A DNA stretch of 64,000 nucleotides from Branchiostoma floridae. Taxonomy: Eukaryota > Chordata > Leptocardii > Amphioxiformes > Branchiostomatidae. The notes under the pieces are model-generated. The model worked only from the letters and a program-made list of their open reading frames with translations. It was not told the DNA's origin and ran no database searches. The stretch spans positions 62,001 to 126,000 of the forward strand of contig NW_023365694.1 of NCBI RefSeq assembly GCF_000003815.2. The letters run 5' to 3'. Shown in pieces: positions 45,701-49,600 of this stretch. The translations under genes were made by a program, and so were the position numbers. Every line of letters starts with the position of its first letter. Position 1 is the stretch's first letter.

Positions 45701-46249
45701 ATGTGTGGGTGAGGAAACCAAAGGCCAAGACTGGAAGGATGAGTTTTTGCTTCGGCCAAGGCTATTTTAGACATTTTTTTCATGATTTACATATTTTCGC
45801 TGACACTATGGACAGGACGTTCCTGCCAATAAGAATTTTTGGCACTCATAATTGGCAGGATATTCTTGTCAAAAAATATTGTTTCACTTATGATATCCTC
45901 AGGGTGTTCCTGTCAATAAGAATTTTGGGGTACTATTGACAGGATCTTCCTGACAATGGATTTTTTCAATACTGACCAAAATGTTCCTGTCAATAAGAAT
46001 TGTTAATAGCATAACGCTAAATAGACTGCGGTAGGTGTCGACGAGCCGATGAATCTGATGTCCATAGCGTGTACGATCGTACTAATAATGCAAAGTATAA
46101 CATATAGTTCGTCTAATAAAATAGTGCAAAAAAACAGCAATCGAAGAGCAAACCTCCTTGAGTAACTTAGCGGCGACTTGTTCGCACTTCCCCCCTTCTG
46201 CTTGCAACTCTCCAAGGCTGCTTCTTACGTCGATTTCTACCTTTTCCAT
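1..46249 (-). CDS. MDN1: Midasin (MDN1), 5' part, 38 exons, continues beyond position 1
   Basis: Giant dynein-like AAA+ ATPase. In the known family it strips assembly factors from pre-60S ribosomes in the nucleolus and nucleoplasm. The exons, read in order from the start codon at 46249, encode a leading helical region and then six AAA+ modules. Walker A motifs appear as GPVGCGKTA, GETGTGKTS, GETSVGKTS, GETGCGKTT, GSPGVGKTS and GPHSCGKTS. I set each exon by its GT donor, AG acceptor and matching reading phase. All neighbouring exons join in phase except exons 6 and 7. The placed coding length is 7,016 bp, about 42% of the roughly 5,600-residue vertebrate protein, so the long linker and C-terminal MIDAS domain must lie outside the window. 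Exon lists are in the module entries. Introns are unusually rich in partial exon copies and small transposons. Confidence 0.96.
188..245. repeat. Short hairpin repeat (copy 1)
   Basis: About 55 bp shared with 43160-43234: 'ttgattatactgctgctggg' and 'gggtaggcagcagt'. Inner CTGCTGC/GCAGCAG and CCCTG/CAGGG pairs can fold. Confidence 0.72.
800..1295. repeat. About 39-43-bp minisatellite, roughly 10 copies
   Basis: Unit 'gtgtttgcctgtgtgtggat' plus 'ggtgttcagcaccatggaca'. The central six to seven units are near-identical and the edge units diverged. In the MDN1 intron between exons 36 and 37. Overlapping cysteine-rich frames are artefacts of the repeat. Confidence 0.93.
1995..2202. mobile_element. 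TA-MITE copy 1
   Basis: About 208 bp with ends CTGTAAATGC and GCATTTACAG, flanked by TA on both sides. The interior consists of TTTAAGTTCGCGG-type blocks in both orientations. TA duplication fits a Tc1/mariner-type transposase. Confidence 0.88.
3306..3530 (+). mobile_element. tRNA-derived SINE, 'cccttgggaaaggcac' family
   Basis: B-box-like 'ggtcctgggttcaaattc', then 'cccttgggaaaggcac' and a 3' body 'gtacctgacttcggttgggg'. Same body as 16020-16262 and 20975-21110. Confidence 0.8.
4248..10501 (-). CDS. MDN1: MDN1 exons 27-31: AAA5 module
   Basis: Exons are 10296-10501 (Walker A GSPGVGKTS), 9376-9498 (DLFGADLPVEGG, ending in Walker B WVVLDE), 5824-6021 (LNLASQSVLEGLNACF and GGGRKGLPRSFLNRFTQ), 4857-5072 (GGPWEFNLRDLFRWCELM) and 4248-4436. 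Junctions are in phase. The introns carry two partial copies of exon 27, three partial copies of exon 29, a 1.6-kb minisatellite and a SINE. Confidence 0.94.
6075..6188 (-). pseudogene. Partial copy of MDN1 exon 29 (copy 2)
   Basis: Copies the acceptor and first ~37 codons of exon 29 (5824-6021) with its frame open, reading LNLASQSVLEGLNACFIHRG. It stops at the same base as copy 4, where an AATC microsatellite begins, so there is no donor. Confidence 0.85.
6281..6340 (-). pseudogene. Partial copy of MDN1 exon 29 (copy 3)
   Basis: Shorter, more diverged copy of the acceptor-proximal part, with acceptor AACAG retained. Confidence 0.75.
6393..6515 (-). pseudogene. Partial copy of MDN1 exon 29 (copy 4)
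   Basis: Same span as copy 2 but with a one-base indel that breaks the frame after PELGKSF. The left break is again at an AATC run. Confidence 0.82.
7100..7262 (+). mobile_element. tRNA-headed SINE, 'ggtacatgctgct' body, truncated
   Basis: Head 'gcacagcgaatagaatgttt' and 'cagcaggttgtgactttcat', then body 'ataccaaggactttacaatt', 'ggtacatgctgctt'. Same family as 23787-24170. Confidence 0.7.
7409..9028. repeat. 30-bp minisatellite, about 54 copies
   Basis: Unit GTTCATCAGGTAACTATTTC followed by TGAAGTATGG. It is almost homogeneous, with single-base variants (gaag/gcag) clustered at both ends and a phase shift near 8214-8220. Because 30 is a multiple of three, both strands are open, giving decapeptide-repeat frames that I regard as non-coding. 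It lies in the MDN1 intron between exons 29 and 28. Confidence 0.95.
9029..9307 (+). mobile_element. tRNA-derived SINE inserted in the 30-bp minisatellite
   Basis: The head has an A-box-like 'taactggtagagcg' and a B-box-like 'ggttctgagttcgatcc', then a body with 'cccttgggaaaggcac' and an A-rich tail. The 12-bp duplication ATTTCTGCAATA lies at 9017-9028 and 9308-9319 and is minisatellite sequence. Confidence 0.88.
9912..10010 (-). pseudogene. Partial copy of MDN1 exon 27 (copy A)
   Basis: Copies the donor side of exon 27 (10296-10501), encoding VKASGDELVRINRSEQT in place of IAKASGHELVRINLSEQS. The donor GTGAGT is retained, and similarity is lost near the Walker A motif. Confidence 0.83.
10095..10185 (-). 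pseudogene. Partial copy of MDN1 exon 27 (copy B)
   Basis: Second donor-side copy, with donor and intron flank 'gcaatactcac' identical to the parent; the Walker A region is degraded. Confidence 0.82.
10803..15694 (-). CDS. MDN1: MDN1 exons 21-26: AAA4 module
   Basis: Exons are 15431-15694 (Walker A GETGCGKTT), 14893-14964, 14259-14456, 13405-13531, 12651-12911 and 10803-11000. Walker B is split by an intron: exon 22 ends AAMFL and exon 23 starts IDEISLADD. The sensor reads FRIVATMNPGGDFGKKE, followed by LSPALRNRFTEIW. Exon 25 contains an in-frame triple 15-bp repeat giving AVAMETVAMETVAMDT. It lies in a loop between conserved segments and is probably a lineage-specific expansion. Confidence 0.93.
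11038..11912. mobile_element. 5-bp-TSD inverted-repeat element carrying a nested element
   Basis: Ends CAGGCCTCAAAATTAACT and TTAACTTCGAGCCCTG are inverted, flanked by a perfect GATTG duplication (11033-11037 and 11913-11917). It has TIRs related to 59953-60294 but a different interior, rich in 'tgtccc' words. Confidence 0.85.
11197..11769. mobile_element. hAT-like nonautonomous element nested in 11038-11912
   Basis: Inverted ends CAGGCTTTTAGCTAG and CTAGCTAAAAGCCTG, flanked by an 8-bp duplication CC(A/G)CGGGG (11189-11196 and 11770-11777, one mismatch). It is 573 bp with no transposase frame. Confidence 0.82.
12148..12370. repeat. LINE-like 3' tail followed by a TACG/GATG microsatellite
   Basis: 12148-12252 ('gacctcaatgaaaagcggcc' to 'aaataaaggttcaaac') is repeated at 55349-55452. 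After it comes a (tacgtacggatg)n-type tract to about 12370. Assignment to a non-LTR retrotransposon tail is inference. Confidence 0.65.
12940..13113. mobile_element. Short MITE with CAGTAGAAGCC ends
   Basis: Inverted ends CAGTAGAAGCC and GGCTTCTACTG with 'ttaattgcac' and its inverse inside, 174 bp. Flanks are TA and CA, so the presumed TA duplication has decayed on one side. A stray end lies at 2423-2434. Confidence 0.78.
14069..14154 (-). pseudogene. Partial copy of MDN1 exon 23
   Basis: Copies the donor side of exon 23, encoding NIVARENFRIVATMNPGG, DFDKKE for DFGKKE, with donor GTGCAG. It lies 100 bp from the parent. Confidence 0.85.
16010..16262 (-). mobile_element. tRNA-derived SINE, reverse orientation
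   Basis: Reverse-strand copy of the 3306-3530 family, ending next to MDN1 exon 20. A short match to the start of MDN1 exon 15 (15963-15979) sits beside it. Confidence 0.75.
16300..19874 (-). CDS. MDN1: MDN1 exons 16-20: AAA3 module
   Basis: Exons are 19696-19874 (Walker A GETSVGKTS, then NHCVRINNHEHTDIQEYVG), 19061-19151 (Walker B WIILDELNLAP), 18116-18362 (FMLFATQNPPGLYGGRK and RDRFVELHFDELP, the sensor and arginine region), 17266-17428 (FAGKHGFITLRDLFRWAERY) and 16300-16454. This is the most strongly conserved stretch in the window. All junctions are in phase. A partial second copy of exon 16 lies at 19519-19611. Confidence 0.95.
18446..18532. repeat. Inverted tRNA-like heads
   Basis: 'gtctctgtagctcaactggt' faces its near-inverse 'accagttgagctacagggac' about 30 bp away; a shorter version lies at 28690-28735. 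A-box-like, so probably SINE heads in head-to-head array. Confidence 0.6.
19519..19611 (-). pseudogene. Partial copy of MDN1 exon 16
   Basis: Copies the donor side of exon 16 from NTHEHTDIQEYVG to FKE and the donor GTATGTGAAA, 84 bp from the parent. Confidence 0.85.
20148..20350. repeat. Foldback repeat, 'caagcaactggatatgattt' family
   Basis: Inverted arms of about 50 bp ending 'cagacgtttca'. Related pieces are at 21667-21725, 40745-40850 and 63829-63935. Confidence 0.78.
20402..25564 (-). CDS. MDN1: MDN1 exons 10-15: AAA2 module
   Basis: Exons are 25309-25564, 24598-24707, 23495-23736, 21878-21991, 21271-21500 and 20402-20585. Exon 10 begins VVNMNQQSDSTDLLGG, the conserved stretch after Walker A. 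Exon 12 carries Walker B WVLLDEINLA and the downstream FRLFACMNPATDVGKKDL sensor stretch. Exon 14 has HRPHYSLRTLCRALRHA, typical of midasin, and exon 15 leads towards AAA3. Every junction is in phase. The intron between exons 12 and 11 holds two SINEs with different heads. Confidence 0.93.
20693..20775 (-). pseudogene. Partial copy of MDN1 exon 15 (copy 2)
   Basis: Copies the acceptor side of exon 15 (GKKNIKGVLRQPLPR type) plus about 70 bp of upstream intron ('tgtgtgcataaaagagttac'). Confidence 0.83.
20881..20931 (-). pseudogene. Partial copy of MDN1 exon 15 (copy 3)
   Basis: A third copy, internally deleted but keeping both 'ccagtagccctc' and 'gatgttcttcttgcc' ends. Confidence 0.75.
20965..21112 (-). 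mobile_element. tRNA-derived SINE, 3' body only
   Basis: Reverse-strand partial copy of the same family ('ccaccttttacctccccaaac'-type body); the tRNA head is missing. Confidence 0.7.
22154..22962. mobile_element. Nonautonomous element with 9-bp TSD (Mutator-like by size of duplication)
   Basis: It starts GGGTTTACGGAAAAGCCTGG and ends with the inverse, with inverted arms of at least 110 bp. A perfect GCCTGTGTT duplication flanks it at 22145-22153 and 22963-22971. It is 809 bp with no coding capacity. Assignment to Mutator is inferred from the 9-bp duplication only. Confidence 0.8.
23270..23415 (-). mobile_element. tRNA-derived SINE, head portion, reverse orientation
   Basis: Reverse-strand head with B-box-like 'atccaggttcaaatctgctg' and 'gcgcctttccagagggcac', just before MDN1 exon 12. 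Confidence 0.68.
23787..24170 (+). mobile_element. tRNA-headed SINE
   Basis: Head 'gcgatggccgagtgggtaga' (A box) and 'ggtcgtgagttcgatccccg' (B box), Leu/Ser-tRNA like. The body begins 'ataccaaagactctaaaaat' and runs through 'ggtacatgctgctttctctg' and 'ctccctgctgtagtgacttg'. Confidence 0.85.
24190..24520 (+). mobile_element. 5S-rRNA-headed SINE sharing the body of its neighbour
   Basis: The head 'aatacacctgatcc...', 'aaagttaagcaacgt' and 'cagtacttggatgggagacc' is plainly 5S rRNA derived and includes the internal promoter region. From 24318 the body is the same as in 23787-24170. Confidence 0.87.
25105..25288. mobile_element. TA-MITE copy 2
   Basis: Same family as 1995-2202, 184 bp, flanked by TA, ending directly before MDN1 exon 10 (donor at 25308). 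Confidence 0.88.
25829..29367 (-). CDS. MDN1: MDN1 exons 6-9: AAA1 module and start of AAA2
   Basis: Exons are 29217-29367 (Walker A GPVGCGKTA), 28054-28175 (LLKVQLGDQTDSKALLG), 27306-27503 (Walker B region WILLEDIDFAP) and the long exon 25829-26577. That last exon holds the AAA1 lid and then the AAA2 Walker A GETGTGKTS. The Walker B of AAA1 reads LLEDIDF, so the acidic pair is present. Exon 6 leaves one base and exon 7 needs two, so this single junction is out of phase as modelled. A very short exon may be missing, or there is a sequence error. Confidence 0.9.
27072..27124 (-). pseudogene. Partial copy of MDN1 exon 8 (copy 2)
   Basis: Donor side of exon 8 ('cctgtggcacttgaca...'), retaining donor GTAC. 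Confidence 0.78.
27195..27247 (-). pseudogene. Partial copy of MDN1 exon 8 (copy 3)
   Basis: Third donor-side copy, more diverged, donor GTAA. Confidence 0.72.
28265..28690. repeat. Tandem repeat of about 100 bp, about four units
   Basis: Units share 'gaaacagatgtgaagaaagg', 'aaactttaagtag', 'ggcaactaaactg' and 'attaggaaattacatgcaga'. In the MDN1 intron between exons 6 and 7. Confidence 0.8.
29411..29641. repeat. Foldback element with perfect 45-bp arms
   Basis: Arms 29439-29483 and 29529-29573 are exact inverses ('gatcagaggactgatcgaaa' core). Outer arms 'tgttacaattttaagaccat' and inverse extend the foldback. The loop is 45 bp. Upstream of MDN1 exon 6. Confidence 0.88.
29642..30553. other. 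AT-rich MDN1 intron stretch
   Basis: Apart from the duplication at 29913-30128, I see no gene or clear element. The last ~20 bases (30534-30553) resemble the left flank of the empty site at 39307. Confidence 0.5.
29913..30128. repeat. Tandem duplication of about 95 bp, AT-rich
   Basis: 29927-30000 and 30042-30125 share 'acatttccattttcattttc' and 'ttcattatttattatcac'. Confidence 0.78.
30563..34072 (+). CDS. Ty3/gypsy gag-pol open frame, 5'-truncated, starting inside a MITE
   Basis: The open frame has 1,169 codons. The first ~43 residues come from MITE sequence and are not retroelement. The remainder shows two CCHC zinc knuckles (residues ~100-113 and 120-133), an aspartic protease DTGA (184-187), and reverse transcriptase with LPFGV and the VDD catalytic pair (~434-464). 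It continues with RNase H (VDASKHG, then DHKPLE), an integrase HHCC zinc region, and a DDE core (TDLF, ISDNGPQF, SNGLAER). It ends in a TRSGR-type tail. Most of gag is missing. The double knuckle suggests a Mag-like lineage, which is inference. The pol part has no stop or frameshift, so the copy is young. Confidence 0.95.
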   Translation: MHLSLWGFNFAVAGKRTIRGGFKIVVAPCTVVSYCHGKCSWWSDQSTLKSIAQPVPSNDVHGVKTQHRAPCVPPRPFRKTRATGGGGRGKPRYTRPTNTCGRCGKGHNTADKCPANGKECRKCGKQNHFAAVCRSKSVHEVRSPEEDLQDFHIETVNKKQVEGDQAFVDLHIAGARESLRCKLDTGAQVNVLPENKWIKLRSKNSSLEPTKTRLFGYGNTPLEVKGKCRLRCNYQGRSGTLDFFVVKANATPVLSLNACLSLKLIQLVFTVKSSETAESIKQEYSDVFQGLGRFPGEHRIQVDPSVEPVVHAPRKFPVSLREPLKKELDRMEFLGVIQKVDEPTEWVNSLVVVEKPKSGKLRICLDPRDLNKAIKREHYQLPTLEDISTRLAGSKYFAVVDARSGYWQICLDEESSKLTTFNTAFGRYCFTRLPFGVHSAQEVFQKKMDSIFGGLEGVEVIVDDVLVHGPTEEELNRRFRNMLQRARECNVKLNEEKCVLAAKEVGFFGHILTGDGLKPDPKKVDAITNMKSPTSKAELMTMLGMVTYLSKFIPNLSEVTAPMRELLKEDVEFVWDSSRERALDKVKKLVAEAATLTYYDPDKEVTLQVDASKHGLGAVLMQEGKPVAFASKSLNNTEINYAQIEKELYAIVFGCERFHQYIYGRKVRVESDHKPLESIMKKPLSTAPARLQRMLLRLQKYDLEVRHKPGKEIPVADALSRLYLEETDNMSESFEAQIHLVTSHLPVSTQRLEEVRKETEKDAQLIILTEAVKEGWPETRRQCNPHIAEFWNHRDELTVHQGIVFKGQKIVIPRAMRREMLDILHQSHMGQEKTKARAKDILFWPGMNAQIEEKIQQCSICQEHQASNIKEPMIPHAVPERPWQNVATDLFCYNGDEFIIVTDYYSKFFEFMKLNRTKSADVITKMKKLFATHGIPEKVISDNGPQFASELFAKFAEEWGFKHVTASPRYPQSNGLAERSVQTAKRLLRKAEADKRDPYLALLEYRNTPIDSQFESPAQILMGRRLRTRLPTTNEQLMPRNVDHKNVKLQLEARQHKQKNWYDKSARSLPTLTSGDTVRVQQQDGRWTPANVIRECDQPRSYVVQTPEGTEYRRNRKHLRATPAPEVSTTPAPETSTTPAAAPVPATTQQSPYVTRSGRAVNPPRKLNL
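30690..34506 (+). mobile_element. Ty3/gypsy LTR retrotransposon, 5' LTR and most of gag deleted
   Basis: It is bounded on both sides by halves of one MITE (30556-30689 and 34507-34582). The right end is a complete LTR preceded by a polypurine tract. The left end is internal sequence with no LTR or primer-binding site. There is no env-like frame. It is oriented opposite to MDN1 within the intron. Confidence 0.92.
34233..34506 (+). repeat. 3' LTR (274 bp) with polypurine tract
   Basis: The LTR starts TGTTGTG and ends CACAACA, a 7-bp perfect terminal inversion, directly after the purine run at 34222-34232. MITE sequence resumes at the next base. Confidence 0.88.
34592..34690. repeat. Interspersed segment, copy a
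   Basis: 'cagcaacaatctccctaatc', 'atatcctcatcggaggcggg' and 'ctgctttcaaacc'; also at 39177-39290 and 39328-39440. It begins directly after the MITE/Ty3 insertion. Confidence 0.78.
34690..34860. repeat. Repeat shared with 59745-59925
   Basis: 'cagccccttgctgcctagag' and 'ggcccacccaataacaataa' match 'cagcccctggctgccaagag' and 'ggcccaccaagtaacaataa' in ZMPSTE24 intron 1. Type unknown. Confidence 0.55.
34870..38696. mobile_element. Large 5-bp-TSD inverted-repeat element (3.8 kb) with nested mariner-like insertion
   Basis: The ends CAGGACTCAAAATAC and GTTATTTCGAGCCCTG are inverted repeats, flanked by a perfect TATCT duplication (34865-34869 and 38697-38701). The left and right subterminal parts match the short element at 59953-60294. 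The interior from about 36100 to 38600 has CpG-rich and simple-sequence patches and two diverged internal segments (about 36530-36900 and 37180-37560). I find no recognisable transposase. The longest frame (36289-36834, minus) has no known motif. Confidence 0.78.
35001..35925. mobile_element. Mariner-like nonautonomous element with long inverted ends
   Basis: Ends CGAGGGTGAGTCAGAAAGTA and its inverse, with inverted arms of roughly 200 bp, flanked by TA. There is no transposase frame. It interrupts the 34870-38696 element. Confidence 0.85.
39177..39440. repeat. Interspersed segment, copies b and c in tandem
   Basis: Copy b is 39177-39290 and copy c 39328-39440. Copy c includes the uninterrupted version of the MITE target (TA at 39326-39327). 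Confidence 0.78.
39609..39810 (+). repeat. Duplicated 5' leader and start of the GPCR
   Basis: A segment of about 62 bp, ending in the start codon and first seven codons of the GPCR (39748-39810), is also present at 39609-39669. The upstream copy begins the same peptide, MFNNSSVLP, and then stops. Confidence 0.75.
39784..40533 (+). pseudogene. Intronless class A GPCR fragment, disrupted
   Basis: The open frame 39784-40419 encodes an extracellular N-terminus and TM1-TM4, with NLAVSDILAG in TM2 and DSYVAVRHP at the DRY position (Arg replaced by Ser). MGWNCLDM after TM4 resembles S1P/LPA/GPR3-type receptors of the MECA group. A TAA stop at 40417-40419 interrupts it. The same frame continues with a TM5-like YAVLIGIMMFLLASN and ends at 40533, and no TM6 or TM7 follows. 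It lies inside the MDN1 intron on the opposite strand. Retrotransposed or decayed lineage-specific receptor is inference. Confidence 0.78.
40745..40850. repeat. Half copy of the 20148-20350 foldback family
   Basis: 'gaaacgtccgaccgtttcca' through 'cagttgcttgagtaactg' and 'gtgtatcttattacc'. Confidence 0.7.
40851..41590. other. MDN1 intron, nothing supported
   Basis: No conserved frame, inverted repeat or SINE seen on either strand. Confidence 0.5.
41591..46249 (-). CDS. MDN1: MDN1 exons 1-5: N-terminal region before AAA1
   Basis: Exons are 46154-46249, 45337-45554, 44403-44496, 43613-43761 and 41591-41882. The start is an ATG giving MEKVEIDVRSSLGELQ, and 32 codons precede the first donor. The region is helical and without a catalytic motif, as expected for the midasin N-terminus. 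Family-like pieces include FRPLLLELLERA in exon 2, SSKWDWAVVLGLLGN in exon 4 and SVVSVCGILLP in exon 5. All junctions are in phase. Exon 2 is bounded at its donor by a transposon whose target duplication copies the donor (see 44724-45329). Confidence 0.88.
42725..43325. repeat. Tandem duplication of about 270-300 bp
   Basis: Units about 42725-42990 and 43045-43325 share 'gccaacaacaaag', 'gacatctaaacttcaac' and 'gaaaactagctgaagtct'. In the MDN1 intron between exons 4 and 5. Confidence 0.8.
43160..43234. repeat. Short hairpin repeat (copy 2), recent insertion
   Basis: About 73 bp present in the second but absent from the first of two tandem copies (42725-43325), so it inserted after that duplication. 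Confidence 0.75.
44724..45329. mobile_element. Inverted-repeat element with GCGCGTTAAA arrays, inserted at a splice donor
   Basis: The left arm holds four and the right arm three inverted copies of a GCGCGTTAAA-type word; one lies mid-element. Ends GGGTTGGGGTTTT and AAAACCCGTTCCC are imperfect inverted repeats. A perfect 8-bp duplication TCCTCACC flanks it at 44716-44723 and 45330-45337. The right copy includes the splice donor of MDN1 exon 2. The family is unknown; hAT-type and Merlin both make 8-bp duplications. Confidence 0.8.
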
Positions 46250-46604
46250 GTCCGTTTGTCCTTCTACGCCCTGCTAACTACATGGAAAAGTTATCTACAA
46301 AACTCTGACACCCAGATAAAGAAGATTTAACACCAGTCGGAAGGACAGAGTGAATAAAAACAAATCTAAAGCCGAGATCCACGTGCAAAACTCGCCGCGG
46401 CCGCCATGATGGCGGGTCAAAGGTCACGGTGTTGAGCAATATTTCCAGGTGCATGACGGGAAGAGTTCATCATGGCGCCAAAGTTTGAGTTTTGTGAGTT
46501 GTTTTGCTGGTGGTGAAGTTTTAGATGCCGCCGTTTCAAGTTTTTTGCGGCACATGTTAGGATAGTGAAGGCTTGGCTGAAGTTAGGTTGTAACAATTCA
46601 GACC
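46250..46604. promoter_or_regulatory. Shared divergent promoter of MDN1 and MEI4
   Basis: Only 355 bp separate the two start codons. The gap has a CpG-rich core near 46391-46412. Candidate sites are a YY1-like inverted ATGGCGG motif (46404-46415), a nuclear-receptor half site TCAAAGGTCA (46417-46426) and an E2F-like palindrome GGCGCCAAA (46474-46482). I see no TATA box at an obvious position. Site calls are by eye only. Confidence 0.6.
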
Positions 46605-49600
46605 ATGGAAGAGCTAAAAAGTGGAGACAAACCGGGAGAACCCACATATCAACTAAATCAAGGTGAGTTTTCACCCCCCCCCTTCTGTTCACGTGCAAGC
46701 TAAAACATCAACAAAAGCATGCAGCATTGATCAGAATTGTTGTCTCTCTTTCAGTTCGGTTGAAGTTTCATCCCTTTCATGCCATTCATCATACATACTT
46801 TGGGATGAACATTTTCTGACAATAATATTTGTTTAATACTAGTGTCAAGATGTTATTTGTTTATTCATTGGATTGGTTGTTCAGCACCACAGCCAGGGCT
46901 GCCCAACTAGCCTGTGGCTTCCCCTGCTGACAAAAACAGAGACAATACAAATGGAATTTGACAAGGACAGGATACTTATCAATAACAATACTGTAAATGG
47001 ATTTAAGTTCGAGGGGATTTAATTTCGCGGAAGCGGAAAAAAGGACTTTTCGCGGTGGTTTTAATTTCGCGGTAGCACCATGCACTGTAGTATCTTAATG
47101 CCCTGGAAAAATGTTCGCGGTGGTTTTAAATTCGCGGAGAAATGGCCAACGCGAAAACCGCGAATATAAATCCACCGCGAACATTTCTGCATTTACAGTA
47201 TTCTAAACACATTAAAAAAAAGACTTTTAATATACACGTGTGTATGTGTGAAACACCATTATAATTACTCCTGTCCTTTTTCCCCTCCCAAAGGAAACGA
47301 CCCCCCACCCTGTGACTCAGAGTACGTCCGCATGGTGAAGCTTGCAGCTGCTATGGCAATCCTCAGAACCAAACCAGCGGGCATGACGGGACAGCAGTAC
47401 ACACAGTACCTACAGCTCAGGTACCAGGCTAACCAGGTGTGTCACATGATAGTAAAGGTTCCAAAATGCATTTTCTACAAAGCCAAGTAATACTGTATGT
47501 TAATCAGTGCTACCTATGCTTTGCCATTTGCCAATCATAAAGTTGTGGCTGTCTCATGATTTCCTTGCAACATCAAGTATTTTCCATTGAACCAGTAATG
47601 CCATATCTACAAGTACAACTCTTCAAATTCAGACCTCTTTACAAATAAGATGGAGTGATCCAGTCGAAAGTTTCTTCATGACTTGAACAGTGTCTCTGAT
47701 ATGTATAAGTTATAATTTTGTTAATCTCAGGGGATAAAAATGTTTTTCATCACTTGATCAGGGAGACTGGAAGAAGCGAGCAGAGAGTCTGCAGAGCCGC
47801 TTGCTGCAGACCAGACAGGAACTCCTACAAGCCAAACTCCTGCAGCAGCAGCCTACACCTGCAGGTAACCGGCCTGTGATTGGTCAGCTCATGGTTTGAT
47901 TGACAGCAGGTAACCGGCCTGTGATTGGTCAGCACTTGATTTGATTGACAGCATCTAACGGGCCTGTGATTGGTCAGCACTTGGTTTGATTGACAGCAAG
48001 TAACCGGCCTGTGATTGGTTAGCACTTGGTTTGATTGACAGCTGAGCAGATAACCAACCTGTGATTGGTCAGCTCTTGGTTTGATTGACAGGTTAATTGA
48101 TGCCTGCTATGATTGGTCAGTACCAGGGTTGTCTCCAAGTCCCGTCCCTCCATCCTGTGACAGAAAATTGTTTGTTGGGATAGACAGAAATTTCACCCCA
48201 TCCATCCCGAAATTCTGAACTTCAGTACATAAAATTGATGAAAATGTGTTTTTATAAGCTTGAAATGAAAATTTAAAGGAAAATCAACAACATTGGCTTC
48301 CGAACAATGAGACAGAATTGTACACAGCAAAATTTACCCTGGAAGCCAGATTGTTTCCCTGGACTACACAGCTTCTCGGTTCTAAGGCCAAGTTTCCCCC
48401 AAGGATATTTTGCTGCGGGCCCGGTTGAAGGGGTTAATCTCTAACTCTAGCATTAGGGTCTGGCATTCAGGCTAAGCAAAATTCTATCAAATGACTTAGT
48501 AACAGGTGCTTGCTAGAGCCCTCGTTGACATGTTAATCTCACCTGCAGAAGCAGATGAAGACAAGCCTGAACAGGTGTTCCCAACTCCCCCTTCCTCCTC
48601 AGAAGAACCCTCATCTCCTCAGGTGTCCAGGGAATACGTCATACAGAGACACTCGAGGTTCCTTACCTGTGTGCTCAGACTTCAGGTGAGGTGCACCACA
48701 TTTTTTTTAGGGCACACTGACTTGAGAATGCAGACTGGCTACCAAAAAGTATATTGATATTCAGTTCAGTAATATTGTGAGGCCATTTTTATTACCATTG
48801 GTGGGAGAAGAGTTTTTGTAGTGTTATTGTTCTTGGGTGGCTCAAATACTCTCTCTCCAGAGCCATGAGCTGAGTTTTGAGGACGTCACAGTTGGCGGGG
48901 CTAAATCATAACAGTTTGTAATAGCAGTCTGTACACAAGACAGTAATTTTCCCAGTTGCATCCATAGGACTATAACAGTAACGATTTTAGTTATATAGTC
49001 TAGATGAAGGCACATTAAGGTTTCCGCTGTCAGCTCCTATCCTTGTATCTTCACACAGACTCTGAGAAACTCCTTGGCAGGGAGGGCCGATCTTGAAGAG
49101 ACGGTGAAGGACAGCATCGTCGACTCCTTAGACCTCCTCGGGTTGTCCCTGAAGGAAAAGGTTCCCGATGTCTCCATGGTAACCAAGAAGCACATAGTTA
49201 AGACGATCGTTGAGGTGCTGGGACGTGAAGAGCTGAAGAAGTTTGGTATGGAGATTGTCCAGGCTGTGATGGAGTTGGTACAAACTATCCTGAAGGGGGT
49301 GCTGAGATGTGAGGACCTCAACAGGGTGAGTGGTGGAGTTTTTTCTGAATCAAAAGCAGAGGGCTGTCACCAGCCTCCAACCACTACTAGACTTGCAAAA
49401 CTGGTGTATTACTGTAAATGTATTTAAGTTTGCGGGGATTTAATTTCGTGGTAGCGGGAAAAGGGACTTTTTGCGGTGGTTTTAAGTTCGCAGTGAAGCG
49501 GCCACCACGAATACCGCGAACATTAATCCACCGCGAAAGTTTCTGCATTTACATTATACCAAAGGCTGGTCTCATGAGATCACATGTAAATCTAGTACAC

